A DNA stretch of 64,000 bases from Halegenticoccus soli. GTDB taxonomy: Archaea; Halobacteriota; Halobacteria; Halobacteriales; Haloferacaceae. The DNA is taken from the NCBI RefSeq assembly GCF_002844195.1, contig NZ_PEND01000003.1, forward strand, positions 124,001 through 188,000. Direction: 5' to 3'. Of this stretch, positions 8,266 through 16,946 are shown in pieces. A model generated the notes under the pieces. It was not told where the DNA came from, did no database searches, and saw only the letters and a program-made list of their open reading frames with translations. The stretch's first letter is position 1. The number at the start of each line of letters is the position of its first letter. The position numbers were made by a program, and so were the translations under genes.

Positions 8266-9267
8266 TCACCGCCTTTTCTGCCGCAGTCTGTTAACGTATC
8301 GGTTGAAAACCACTGCACCGACGAGGACGATGCCGACGAAGAACTGGTACCAGGACGAACTCGCACCGACCGCGATCAGGCCGGCACCGAACGTCCCGAA
8401 CGTCAGCGCGCCGAAGAATCCCGCGTTCGGGCTCCCACGGCCGCCGAACAGCGCACAGCCGCCGAGGACGGCCGCCGCGATCGCCACCAGCGGGAGCTCC
8501 GTCTGGAGGACGGGACGGGCCGACCCGAACCGCGCGACGTGCATCAGGGACGCGAACGAGGCGGCCATACCGGTCAGCACGAACGCGGTGATCCGAGTCC
8601 GGGTCACTTGAATACCTCTGGCGCGCGCGGCGTCCCTGTCGCTTCCGACCGCGTAGAGGTGGTTTCCGTAGGTCGTCCGGTGGACGAGGTACAGCGCGCC
8701 GAGCAGTATGAGGAACATCCACAGGATCGCCGCTTCGAAGTTGGCACCGAAGTCGTAGCTGAAGAGCTGCATGATCGCGGCGTCGCTTTCCAGCTGCGCG
8801 CTCCCGCTGAACAGCAACAGCAGGGCCCCGCGGATGGAGAACCAGCCTCCCAGCGTGATGATGAAAGAGTGGATCCCGGTGGACGTCACCATGACCCCGT
8901 TCAGCAGCCCGATTGCGCCACCCAGCGCAAGGGTCACGAGTATCGCGAGCGACGCTGGGACTCCCTGGTTGACAATGAGAATGAAGAACATTGCCGACAT
9001 CGCGTAGTTGGCGCCGACGGTCATGTCGAAGTCGCCACCGATCATCAACAGGGCGACCAGGATCGCCACCGGGGCGATGAGCGCCGTCTGACGGAAGATG
9101 TTCCCCCAGATGTTCGCCTGGAACATCACCGACGGATTCAAGAACGTGAACAGCGCGGTGACGCCGAGCCAGGTCAAAACGGCAACCAGGACGGGATACT
9201 CGATCAAATATTCGATTATCGGAGCTGTTAGTCTATCGACTACTGTGGACCTCATCTCCACGCTCAT
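8266..9267 (-). CDS. Sugar ABC transporter permease (RbsC/FrcC-like)
   Basis: A 333-residue membrane protein with about 8-10 hydrophobic helices and the BPD_transp_2 signature (YAVGSDRDAARARGIQVTRTR, followed by AAAVLGGCALFGGRGS). It forms the membrane channel of the importer with the ATPase at 7499 and receptor at 6206. The ATG at 9267 is preceded by CTTTATTT about 27 bp upstream. It is the first gene of the operon permease-ATPase-receptor. Confidence 0.93.
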   Translation of the reverse strand: MSVEMRSTVVDRLTAPIIEYLIEYPVLVAVLTWLGVTALFTFLNPSVMFQANIWGNIFRQTALIAPVAILVALLMIGGDFDMTVGANYAMSAMFFILIVNQGVPASLAILVTLALGGAIGLLNGVMVTSTGIHSFIITLGGWFSIRGALLLLFSGSAQLESDAAIMQLFSYDFGANFEAAILWMFLILLGALYLVHRTTYGNHLYAVGSDRDAARARGIQVTRTRITAFVLTGMAASFASLMHVARFGSARPVLQTELPLVAIAAAVLGGCALFGGRGSPNAGFFGALTFGTFGAGLIAVGASSSWYQFFVGIVLVGAVVFNRYVNRLRQKRR

Positions 9268-9534
9268 GAGTGACACAGTGCTCTTGGAGGAAATAAAGGT
9301 TGCTCAACCCATAAGAAATATGTTATATTGGGTGCGATCGCGCTGGGAGGTGCGACGAAGACCGTGAGCTAGCTCTCCGCGATTCTCTGGTGGAGAAGGG
9401 CGATCAGTGACCGAACAGCATGGCTCTGTATCCGGGCACACCGAGTCAGACTTCGATGAGTGAGGGAGGACCCCCGTCGTCGCTTGCCTTCGCGACCGCG
9501 AAGAGCAGGCAACCAGTCGTACCAGGCACCACGG

Positions 9535-10626
9535 TCACGGCTCCTCCCGGTCGGCTCGAGGGTGCTCTCCACGATAGGTCCGGAAGAGATCAATGATGAC
9601 GCGGAGGTCCTCGCGCGCCTCGGCGAACGTGGTCCGGACCTCGGCATCACCCTCGACACACCGGATGAAATATTGCAGTTCGCGCTTGAAGCTCTCGTCG
9701 TACGACGGCGTGTAGACCGTGTCCAATAGTTCCTCGATACCCCGCTTGACGCGGAGTTCGGTCGGCGTGTTCTTGATGAACGGGTTCGAGAAGTCCACTT
9801 TGACCATCCCGTCGGGCCCGTCCACCCGGATGAACTCCTCGAACCACTTGCGGTCGGAGTTGCCGGTCTCCAGCACGCATCGGACGCCGTCCTCGTAGAC
9901 GAGGTGTGCCGAGGCGTATCGTCCCCCCGCAAAGATGTCCACGTGGGCGATGCGCTCGACCTCGCCGAACAGACCTCGGAGTGCGCTCACGTCGTGGCAG
10001 AGGTGGTCGAGCTGAAAGTCGTATGCGTCCACGAGCAGATTGTCGTCGGTACCGATCGCCTGTTCGATGTCTGCCCGTCGCTTGGCGACGCTCTCTTCGA
10101 CGAGGTCCGCCGGTGGGGTCCCGCCGACGAGGTCGTACACCTCGTCGATGATTCGGAAGTGGTCCGGGTCCACGTCGTAGGCGGTGACGAGGTCGATAGC
10201 GTCGAGACCGTCGATCTGTTCCCGTGCCCGTTCGTACGAGGGGTCGTACCGCTTCATGTACGCGACCATCGCGGTCGCGTCGGACGTCTCGGCCGCCTCG
10301 ACCATCGCGGTTGCGTCCTCGAGCGTCGCCGCGAGCGGCTTCTCGACGAGCGTGTGTACCCCCGCCGCTAGCGTGTCGACAACAACGTTTGCGTGTGTCT
10401 GCGCGGGCGTGAGGACGATCACCGCGTCGAGTTCATCACCGCGTTCCTCGAGGAGCGAGTCGTGGCTCGTGTAGACGTGCGGGACGTTGTACCGGTCCGC
10501 GAGCTCGTCGGCCCGGTCTTCGGCCGGGTCGACGAGCGCGTACAGCGCTGCCTTCGGGAGCTCCGCGAGATAGGGAATGTGCATGATCTGTGCGACTGTG
10601 CCACAGCCGATGACTCCGAATTGCAT
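9535..10626 (-). CDS. Gfo/Idh/MocA family NAD(P)-dependent oxidoreductase
   Basis: A 363-residue sugar/polyol dehydrogenase. The Rossmann start is FGVIGCGTVAQIMHIPYL; EKPLA near residue 96 is the family's catalytic-lysine motif, followed by the GFO_IDH_MocA C-terminal sheet. The ATG at 10626 is preferred over a GTG two codons upstream because a TATAAC element lies about 30 bp before it. Its neighbours (sugar importer, second Gfo/Idh gene) suggest oxidation of an imported polyol or keto-sugar; the substrate is not readable from sequence. Confidence 0.88.
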   Translation of the reverse strand: MQFGVIGCGTVAQIMHIPYLAELPKAALYALVDPAEDRADELADRYNVPHVYTSHDSLLEERGDELDAVIVLTPAQTHANVVVDTLAAGVHTLVEKPLAATLEDATAMVEAAETSDATAMVAYMKRYDPSYERAREQIDGLDAIDLVTAYDVDPDHFRIIDEVYDLVGGTPPADLVEESVAKRRADIEQAIGTDDNLLVDAYDFQLDHLCHDVSALRGLFGEVERIAHVDIFAGGRYASAHLVYEDGVRCVLETGNSDRKWFEEFIRVDGPDGMVKVDFSNPFIKNTPTELRVKRGIEELLDTVYTPSYDESFKRELQYFIRCVEGDAEVRTTFAEAREDLRVIIDLFRTYRGEHPRADREEP

Positions 10627-10967
10627 CGTCACATGCGTTTCGGACAGATGGTGTTATACCTTCGGGTGCGGTACCGCTGCCTCTCGTGAGCAACGCAGGG
10701 ATATCTGGCCGGCACGTGGGCGTCCATCAAGCGTACTGTCCCGATGATGTCACAGTTCCCCGAGTTCGGCTTCATGTCCGTTGTACCGCATGGAGTGGCT
10801 GAACGGCGACACGGGCTCCTCGAAACCCGACCAATTATTACACTAGCTTCAGTATGGATACGTGGAAAGACCTCGTGAACCGCCGGCGTCGGTAGACGCC
10901 GGCACTGATACGACATCACAGTGCCAGCGCCTCCCGGTGTGTACGATCCGACAGACGACCCACAACG
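10627..10967. other. Divergent promoter region with a hairpin
   Basis: 341 bp between two divergent Gfo/Idh genes. It contains the minus-strand TATA (about 10652-10658), a plus-strand AT-rich element CAATTATTACAC (about 10832-10843) and a perfect 9-bp stem hairpin at 10882-10903. No ORF of interest. Confidence 0.5.
10882..10903 (+). promoter_or_regulatory. Perfect 9-bp inverted repeat in the iolG-like gene leader
   Basis: GCCGGCGTC and GACGCCGGC flank a GGTA loop. It lies 64 bp before the ATG at 10968 and about 45 bp after an AT-rich promoter-like patch. It could therefore be a leader hairpin or an operator. It is not downstream of either flanking gene, so a terminator role is unlikely. Confidence 0.45.
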
Positions 10968-12065
10968 ATGACACTCACCACTGGATTCCTCGGCTACCGA
11001 TTCATGGGTAAGGCGCACGCGAATGCGCTCGACAGGCTTCTGATGTTCTTCCCCGACGCACCCGCAATCGAGCGCTCGATCCTCATCGGTCGGAACCGAG
11101 ACGCAGTCGAGGAGGCTGCCGATCGGTTCGGATTCGCCCGCGTCGAGACTGACTGGGAGGCGGCCATCGACGACATCGACGTCCTGTACAACCTCGGCCC
11201 GAATCACGTCCACGTCGAGCCGACCGTGACCGCCCTAGAGAACGATGTCCACGTCTTCTGTGAGAAGCCCCTCGCACCCACGCTCGAAGAAGCCCGTCGG
11301 ATGGACTCCGCCGCGCGTCGGAGCGACGCGCTCGCAGGCGTGGCATTCAACTACCGTTACGTGCCCGCGATTCAACTCGCGAAGCGGATGACCGACGCCG
11401 GGGACTTCGGTGACATCCGACGGTTCCGAGGGCAGTACTTACAGGGCTGGTCCGCGGATCCGAACTTTCCGTGGTCGTGGCGCAACGATACCGACATGGC
11501 CGGGACGGGCGTCCTCGGCGACGTCGGCTCACACACCATTGATCTCGCTCGGTGGCTCGTCGGGGACATCGACTCGGTCATGGGCAATCTCGAGACGTTC
11601 GTCGACAAACGTCCCGTCGAGGGATCGGATGAGATGCGACCGGTGACGACCGACGATGAGTTCTCCGCACTCGTGTCCTTCGAATCGGGAGCGATGGGAG
11701 TCATGGAGGGGTCACGCGTCGCGACGGGGCACAAAGGAGGTAACCGCATCGAGGTGTACGGCTCCGAGGGTGGGTTCCGGTTCGACATGGAACGGTTGAA
11801 CGAACTGGAGGTCAGGACTGGAGACGATAACGGGTGGAGGCGCATCCTCGTCACCGACGACGACCACCCGTACATGGACGCATGGTGGCCGACTGGGCAC
11901 ATCATCGGCTGGGAGCACGCCTTCGTCCACGAGAACTACGAGTTCCTCTCTGCCATCGCGGAAGACGGTACGTACAGCCCGAATTTCGCCGAGGGCCTCG
12001 CGACCCAGAAGGTAGTCGATGCGGTCAAGCGGAGTCACAGTACCGGCTCACGCATCACGCTTTGA
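10968..12065 (+). CDS. Gfo/Idh/MocA family dehydrogenase, inositol 2-dehydrogenase-like
   Basis: A 365-residue oxidoreductase. The dinucleotide-binding start GFLGYRFMGKAHANAL replaces the usual GxGxxG with GYRFMG, as in a known subset of the family. EKPLAPTLEEAR carries the catalytic lysine, and GDVGSHTIDLARWL supplies the Asp/His pair typical of inositol and glucose-type dehydrogenases. Probably oxidises a cyclic polyol or sugar with NAD. It is followed 122 bp later by glucose dehydrogenase on the same strand. Assignment to myo-inositol is inferred from the neighbouring inosose-type genes. Confidence 0.87.
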   Translation: MTLTTGFLGYRFMGKAHANALDRLLMFFPDAPAIERSILIGRNRDAVEEAADRFGFARVETDWEAAIDDIDVLYNLGPNHVHVEPTVTALENDVHVFCEKPLAPTLEEARRMDSAARRSDALAGVAFNYRYVPAIQLAKRMTDAGDFGDIRRFRGQYLQGWSADPNFPWSWRNDTDMAGTGVLGDVGSHTIDLARWLVGDIDSVMGNLETFVDKRPVEGSDEMRPVTTDDEFSALVSFESGAMGVMEGSRVATGHKGGNRIEVYGSEGGFRFDMERLNELEVRTGDDNGWRRILVTDDDHPYMDAWWPTGHIIGWEHAFVHENYEFLSAIAEDGTYSPNFAEGLATQKVVDAVKRSHSTGSRITL

Positions 12066-12187
12066 ATCGAACCACTCGACGTGGTCCTCTACATCTCCCG
12101 GGGCCATATTCCGTCGCAAACAACGGTGCACACTCGTCTCACAGGGGAAGTTCTATTACTCGTCTTGATACCACACTACTCGTACCA

Positions 12188-13243
12188 ATGCAAGCTATCG
12201 CGCTGTTTCCGGACGACTCCGAGGTACGCGTAGTCGAGAAAGACGACCCTGTTCCGGACGACAGTGAGGTCTTGGTTCGGACGCTCGCTGTCGGGATCGA
12301 CGGCTCCGACAGACGGATCGCCGCCGACGAAATCGGCGGTGACTCGCCCGCGGGAGAGAATCACCTCGTCATGGGCCACGAGGCGGTCGGCGTCGTCGAG
12401 GATGCCAACGGGACGGCACTGGAGGAGGGGCAGACCGTCATACCGCTGGTTCGACGCCCGCTGGACGGCCAGTCGTCGGACGAGCTCGACATGGCACCGC
12501 CGGGTACGTTCCACGAGTGCGGCATCGTCGGTGCCCACGGCTACCTGTCGGAGGTCTTCACCTGTCGGCCCGAGTTCCTCGTGCCGGTTCCGGACTCACT
12601 CACCGACTACGGTTTCTTCGTCGAACCTGCGAGCCTCGTCGAGAAAGCGCTCGAACAGGCGTTCACGGCTCGCGCGGCGTTCGACTGGCAACCGCAGAGC
12701 GCCTTCGTGCTCGGGAACGGCAACCTCGGACTGCTCGGACTCGCGCGGTTAGCGGCCGGCGATGAGTTCGCCCGAACCTACTGTCTCGGCCGACGTGACC
12801 GGCCGGACCCGACGATCGACTTCATCGAGCGCGTCGACGGAACCTACATCGACTCGCGAAAGACCTCACTCGAGGCGTTCCCTGAAGTGCACGAACCCAC
12901 CGACTTCGTCTTCGAGACGACGGGGTACGCGAGACACGCGATCGACGCGGTGGACGCGCTGGCTCCGAACGGCGTCGCGACGCTTCAGGGCATCCCGACG
13001 TCGGGGACGTTCGAGGTCGACGCGGCCGCCTTCCACGCGGGGCTCGTCACCGCCAACAAGGCCCTCCTCGGGGTGGTCAACTCCCGCCGCGCACACTTCG
13101 AGGCGGCCGCTGCGTGGCTCGACGAGACACCGAACGAACTGCTCGACGACCTAGTTACCGGCGTGTACGGGATCGGGGAGATCGACGAGGCGCTCGCAGA
13201 TTCGGACGAGACGATCAAGACGGTCGTCTCGTTCGAGCGATGA
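12188..13243 (+). CDS. gdh: Haloarchaeal glucose 1-dehydrogenase (MDR)
   Basis: A 351-residue zinc MDR closely resembling, from memory, Haloferax glucose dehydrogenase. Shared stretches include GHEAVGV, GIVGAHGYLSE, SAFVLGNGNLGLL, CLGRRDRPDPTIDFIE and the C-terminal TIKTVVSFE. Asp38 replaces the usual catalytic-zinc cysteine (GIDGSD), a known trait of these enzymes, and no structural-zinc cysteine cluster is present. It oxidises glucose, or a related aldose, with NAD(P) in the semi-phosphorylative Entner-Doudoroff pathway. A TATA-like TTCTATTAC lies about 35 bp upstream of the ATG. Confidence 0.9.
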   Translation: MQAIALFPDDSEVRVVEKDDPVPDDSEVLVRTLAVGIDGSDRRIAADEIGGDSPAGENHLVMGHEAVGVVEDANGTALEEGQTVIPLVRRPLDGQSSDELDMAPPGTFHECGIVGAHGYLSEVFTCRPEFLVPVPDSLTDYGFFVEPASLVEKALEQAFTARAAFDWQPQSAFVLGNGNLGLLGLARLAAGDEFARTYCLGRRDRPDPTIDFIERVDGTYIDSRKTSLEAFPEVHEPTDFVFETTGYARHAIDAVDALAPNGVATLQGIPTSGTFEVDAAAFHAGLVTANKALLGVVNSRRAHFEAAAAWLDETPNELLDDLVTGVYGIGEIDEALADSDETIKTVVSFER

Positions 13244-13276
13244 GGGAGGCGACACGCTCTACAGAGACCGACGCCG

Positions 13277-13660
13277 TCAGCCCAACTGCATCAGCGTGGT
13301 CCCGGCGACGATCGCGGTGATTTCCCCGATAACGCGCGGTGACGTCGGCGGGTGTCGGACAAGTGCGTAGGAGACGGCGACGATGAAGCGCGGATAGACG
13401 TTCGCGAGCAGACCACCGTGACGACTGTTCCGAGCTGAAGCGCGGAGAACCACGCGAGCCAGTTCGCCGCGACGAACACCCCCTGCGGGCGTGAACGTGA
13501 CGAGCACCGTCCGGTCGCGGACGCAGACCTGTCGTCGCGACGATCGAGAGGCACCGAACAGCGCGATAAAGACCGTGCCGTGGTCGGCGACGCGGCCGAT
13601 GCGGTCGACGAACGGATCGTCCTCGTAACTCAGCTCCGGTGAGGCGGGAAACCTTATCAT
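13277..13660 (-). pseudogene. Chimeric pseudogene: isomerase N-terminus joined to DMT-transporter remnant
   Basis: The 5' part (MIRFPASPELSYEDDPFVDR then RVADHG) copies the N-terminus of the adjacent isomerase gene (MIRPSICLEMIYEDAPFVDR then RVADHG). It then runs into unrelated sequence. Downstream, two frames together give EamA/DMT-permease-like segments: VFVAANWLAWFSALQLGTVV in one frame, and NVYPRFIVAVSYALVRHPP plus IGEITAIVAGTTLMQLG in another. The switch between frames shows that the transporter part is frameshifted. It looks like a duplicated gene start fused onto a decaying transporter C-terminus. Confidence 0.75.
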
Positions 13661-13688
13661 CGTGTGCCCGAAATTTACCGGAGACCAT

Positions 13689-14474
13689 CTACTCCGTCAC
13701 GAGTTCTCGAATCGCGGTCAGCGCCCGGTCGTCGTCCTCCGCGGCGGTGTACTCGAATCCGACGTAGCGGTCGTATCCCGCGTCGTCGACCGCCGCGAGA
13801 ATGTTCGGATAGTTCAACTCTCCCGTCCCGGGTTCGTGACGGTCCGGGACGTCCGCGACGTGGAGGTGACCGATGGCGTCGAGGTTCTCCGTCACGGTCG
13901 AGATGATGTTCCCCTCGCTGATCTGCTGGTGGTAGATGTCGAAGTTAATTTTCACCGCTGGACTGTCGACCTCATGGGCGATATCGAAGCCGACGCTCGA
14001 CTGTTCGAGAAAGTAGCCCTCGTGGTCGACAGCAGTGTTTAGCGGCTCGACAATCAGCGTAACGTCCGCTGCTTCGGCCGTCGGCGCGACCTCCTGGAGG
14101 CAGGTCACGACGCTTTCGTACATCTCCGCGTGCGCGTACTCGAGTTCGGGGCCGACGAGGACGATGAGGTTCGAACAGTCGAACCGTTTCGCGACCTCGA
14201 TCGACTTCTCGAAGTCGCCGACGATCGCCTCCTGCTTCGACGGGTCGGTCAACGCTCGCTCGAGTTCTTCGGGACGCCGGAGCTCGGTGTTCGCGGCCAT
14301 TCCGGCGACGGAGACGTCGCGTTCGTCGAGGCCCGCCTCGACGGCGTCGAGGTCCTTGTCGGGCCACGTCCAGAACTCGACGGTGTCGAAGCCGTGGTCG
14401 GCGACGCGGTCGATGCGGTCGACGAACGGCGCGTCCTCGTAGATCATCTCCAGACAGATAGACGGTCGAATCAT
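13689..14474 (-). CDS. Hydroxypyruvate isomerase-like TIM-barrel protein
   Basis: A 261-residue xylose-isomerase-like barrel of the Hyi family. It begins MIRPSICLEMIYED and has metal-ligand motifs VEPLN (Glu), KINFDIYHQQISEGN (Asp, His), HLHVADVPDRHEPGTGELNY and GFEYTA (Glu). This is the canonical layout of hydroxypyruvate isomerase and related 2-keto-sugar epimerases such as the inositol-pathway 5-keto-L-gluconate epimerase. Its neighbours make keto-sugar isomerisation or epimerisation more likely than glyoxylate metabolism. The gene start is partly duplicated just downstream as a pseudogene. Confidence 0.87.
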   Translation of the reverse strand: MIRPSICLEMIYEDAPFVDRIDRVADHGFDTVEFWTWPDKDLDAVEAGLDERDVSVAGMAANTELRRPEELERALTDPSKQEAIVGDFEKSIEVAKRFDCSNLIVLVGPELEYAHAEMYESVVTCLQEVAPTAEAADVTLIVEPLNTAVDHEGYFLEQSSVGFDIAHEVDSPAVKINFDIYHQQISEGNIISTVTENLDAIGHLHVADVPDRHEPGTGELNYPNILAAVDDAGYDRYVGFEYTAAEDDDRALTAIRELVTE

Positions 14475-14582
14475 CGTCGGCGATTCTCCTGTTCCGGACT
14501 GGTGGTTCGCTGTCGTGTCTTCAGTTCGTGTAGCGAGTGCATATGATGGGTCCTGTCCATTGTTGAATGTGAGGGAGACTTG

Positions 14583-15653
14583 CTACGGCTTGACCAGGAT
14601 TTTCACGTGGTCAGTCTCGGAGTCGAGTAACTCCTCGAAGCCCTCCTCGGTGATATCCTCAAGGTCGATCCGGCCGGTGATGAACGCGTCCGTGTTTATA
14701 TTGCCCGCCGCGAGCGATTGGATGATGGCGTCGAACTCGCTTCGGAACGACTGCGGCGGGAACCCGTAGCAGTTCGTTCCCACAACTTTCCGTTCGGTCG
14801 CGACTATATCGAGCATGTTCGTCGTGATGTCGGCATCGCTGATGCTCCCGACGGTGATGGTCCCGGCACGCTTGGTGCTCTGGACGGCTGAATTGAAGGC
14901 GGGTCCGATTCCGGCGAACTCGAAGGCGACCTCCACGCCGTCGGGAGTCCGCTCTTTGATCGTATCGACCGCGTCCTCCTCCATCGGATTGATGCCGATG
15001 TCGGCCCCGAGTTCAAGTGCGACTTCCCGGCGGGTTTCGTTCGGTTCTGATGCGAAGATCCGCTTCGCACCGGCCGCGACCGCGGCGTTGATAACCGTGA
15101 GTCCGATGGGGCCACAGCCGAAGACGCCGACCGCGTCGCCCACACTCATACCTGACTGCCGAACCGCGTGGAGACCGACGGCGAGCGGTTCCACGAGGGC
15201 GCCTTCTTCCAGCGAGACCTCGTCGGGGAGGACGTGAACCTGCTGTTCGGGAACGACCGCGTTCTCGGCGAATCCGCCGGCCCCCGTGTGGAACCCAACG
15301 GCGACTGCGTTTTTGCACAGGTGGTACATCCCGTCCTCGCAGTAGAGACAGTCGCCGCAGGGGATGTTCGGCTCGACCGTCACGCGATCCCCGACGGCGA
15401 TGCGCGATACCTCCGCGCCGACTTCACTCACTGTCCCACTAAACTCGTGACCCATCGTGATCGGGTTACGCTGCCCTGTCTTGGAGTGGGTCTCCTGGGG
15501 TGTGAAGTGGGGGCCCGTCCGGTACTCGTGCAGATCGGATCCGCAGATCCCACACGCCTTTACCTCGATGCGGACGTCCGTCCGCCCAACTGGGGCGCTT
15601 TCGATGTTCTCTACGCGAACGTCTCCTCCGTCGTGGAATCGTGCTGCTCTCAT
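14583..15653 (-). CDS. Zinc-dependent MDR polyol/sugar dehydrogenase
   Basis: A 356-residue sorbitol/threonine/butanediol-dehydrogenase-type enzyme. CGICGSDLHEYRTGPHF gives the catalytic-zinc Cys, GHEFSGTV the His-Glu, and the four cysteines in PCGDCLYCEDGMYHLC the structural zinc. VFGCGPIGLTVI is the NAD-binding turn. Residues before the ATG at 15653 do not resemble the family. The FTPQETHSKTGQRNPITMGHE insert resembles 2,3-butanediol and L-threonine dehydrogenase-like proteins. The role is probably oxidation of a secondary alcohol in a sugar or polyol. Confidence 0.87.
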   Translation of the reverse strand: MRAARFHDGGDVRVENIESAPVGRTDVRIEVKACGICGSDLHEYRTGPHFTPQETHSKTGQRNPITMGHEFSGTVSEVGAEVSRIAVGDRVTVEPNIPCGDCLYCEDGMYHLCKNAVAVGFHTGAGGFAENAVVPEQQVHVLPDEVSLEEGALVEPLAVGLHAVRQSGMSVGDAVGVFGCGPIGLTVINAAVAAGAKRIFASEPNETRREVALELGADIGINPMEEDAVDTIKERTPDGVEVAFEFAGIGPAFNSAVQSTKRAGTITVGSISDADITTNMLDIVATERKVVGTNCYGFPPQSFRSEFDAIIQSLAAGNINTDAFITGRIDLEDITEEGFEELLDSETDHVKILVKP

Positions 15654-15916
15654 TGGCTGACTCCCGGTTGCCGCTCTTGCGTCGACAAGCCGTGTGTGGC
15701 AACACATCACGGTGTTAAGTTACTTTCTATCAATCCACATATAGTTCCTGTCACACAAGTCAGAACCGCTGTCTGGAACGCGTCTTTCGGTATATTCGAC
15801 GTGCACACTCCTTCGTTCTCACCCCCTCTCCATCAACTCCTTATTCGCATCCGTTCTCCCGGGCGAGACCGACGCGAACCGTCTCGAACCAGGGGAACCT
15901 CAGCCAACTGGAGCAT

Positions 15917-15927
15917 GATTTATTACC
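15917..15927 (+). promoter_or_regulatory. TATA box of the second IolE-like gene
   Basis: GATTTATTACC is centred 27 bp upstream of the ATG at 15949. This supports a leaderless start there rather than at the in-frame GTG at 15928. Confidence 0.55.
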
Positions 15928-15948
15928 GTGGCCATCACGAATCGGTTC

Positions 15949-16749
15949 ATGGGCTACGGATACGCGATGCTGATGTACGGTCCAGAAGACGTTCCTGACG
16001 GCCTCAGTGACCTCGCCGCCTGTCCGTACGACGGCGTCGAGATCGGGTTACCGAAGGTCCAGCACATCGGTCCGGACCGACTGCGGGACGACCTGGTCGC
16101 GAACGACCTTGACACGTACTGCGTGATGAGCGGCTGGCTCATCGAAGACGACGACGCCGAGGACGCCGTGGAGGGTGCGTCCGTCGCTGCCCGACTCGGG
16201 GCCGACTTCCTCGGTATCCTCCCCCCGCCGCGAGGGCAGGTCGACGACAGCACGCTGGTGCGGTGGTTGGATGACATCTGTACGGCCGCGGCGGACGCCG
16301 GCGTCGTCCCGGTCGTCCATCACCACGGTGCCGCCCACATCGAACAGCCTGACGAGATTCGCGAGTGGCTCGACCGGGCCCCAGACAACCTCCAGTTACT
16401 GTTCGATACGGCCCACTACTACCCGTACGGAGACGTCTACGATGGAATCCGCCGATTCGCTGACGACATCGCATACGTTCACCTGAAGGACATCGACCCA
16501 CCGGCCAACCTCCAGTACCACGTTGACCGCCTCTCGGCGGGGAAGGTGGATTACGACAGTCTGTTCGCTCTCCTTCATTCGTTCACTGATCTGGGTGAGG
16601 GCGTCATCGACTTCGGACGGGTGCGCGACGAGTTCGAGGAGGTGGGATACACAGGCCGCTTCACGGCCGAAATCGACCAACAACTCGACACACCGTCGGC
16701 TCACGCGAAACGGAACTACGACTACTGGAGAGCGCTGTCGAAGGCGTAG
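15949..16749 (+). CDS. Sugar isomerase/epimerase TIM-barrel protein, IolE-like (copy 2)
   Basis: A 266-residue paralogue of the protein at 4898-5713. Both share YDGxEI, LGILPPPRG/LLPPQRG, VVHHHGAAHIE, LFDTAHYYPYGD and AYVHLKDIDP. The conserved His/Glu/Asp set fits a divalent-metal isomerase or dehydratase of the inosose dehydratase group. Two diverged copies about 10 kb apart suggest two different keto-sugar steps. It stands alone on the plus strand, facing away from the Zn dehydrogenase. Confidence 0.85.
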   Translation: MGYGYAMLMYGPEDVPDGLSDLAACPYDGVEIGLPKVQHIGPDRLRDDLVANDLDTYCVMSGWLIEDDDAEDAVEGASVAARLGADFLGILPPPRGQVDDSTLVRWLDDICTAAADAGVVPVVHHHGAAHIEQPDEIREWLDRAPDNLQLLFDTAHYYPYGDVYDGIRRFADDIAYVHLKDIDPPANLQYHVDRLSAGKVDYDSLFALLHSFTDLGEGVIDFGRVRDEFEEVGYTGRFTAEIDQQLDTPSAHAKRNYDYWRALSKA

Positions 16750-16946
16750 CCGGGAGCTTCGCGCGGTAGTTGAGAGCTGTCACTGGTGTAAACCCGTATT
16801 TTTATAATCTACCGGGGAAAGATATGCGCAAGCGAACCACAGCCAGTGGTCGCACTCAATACCGTGACCGCTTTGATGGCGTTACGGGGAACGCCTATCA
16901 GGGCAGGCGCAGACTGACTCGAACACAACCCCACTACCACACAACT

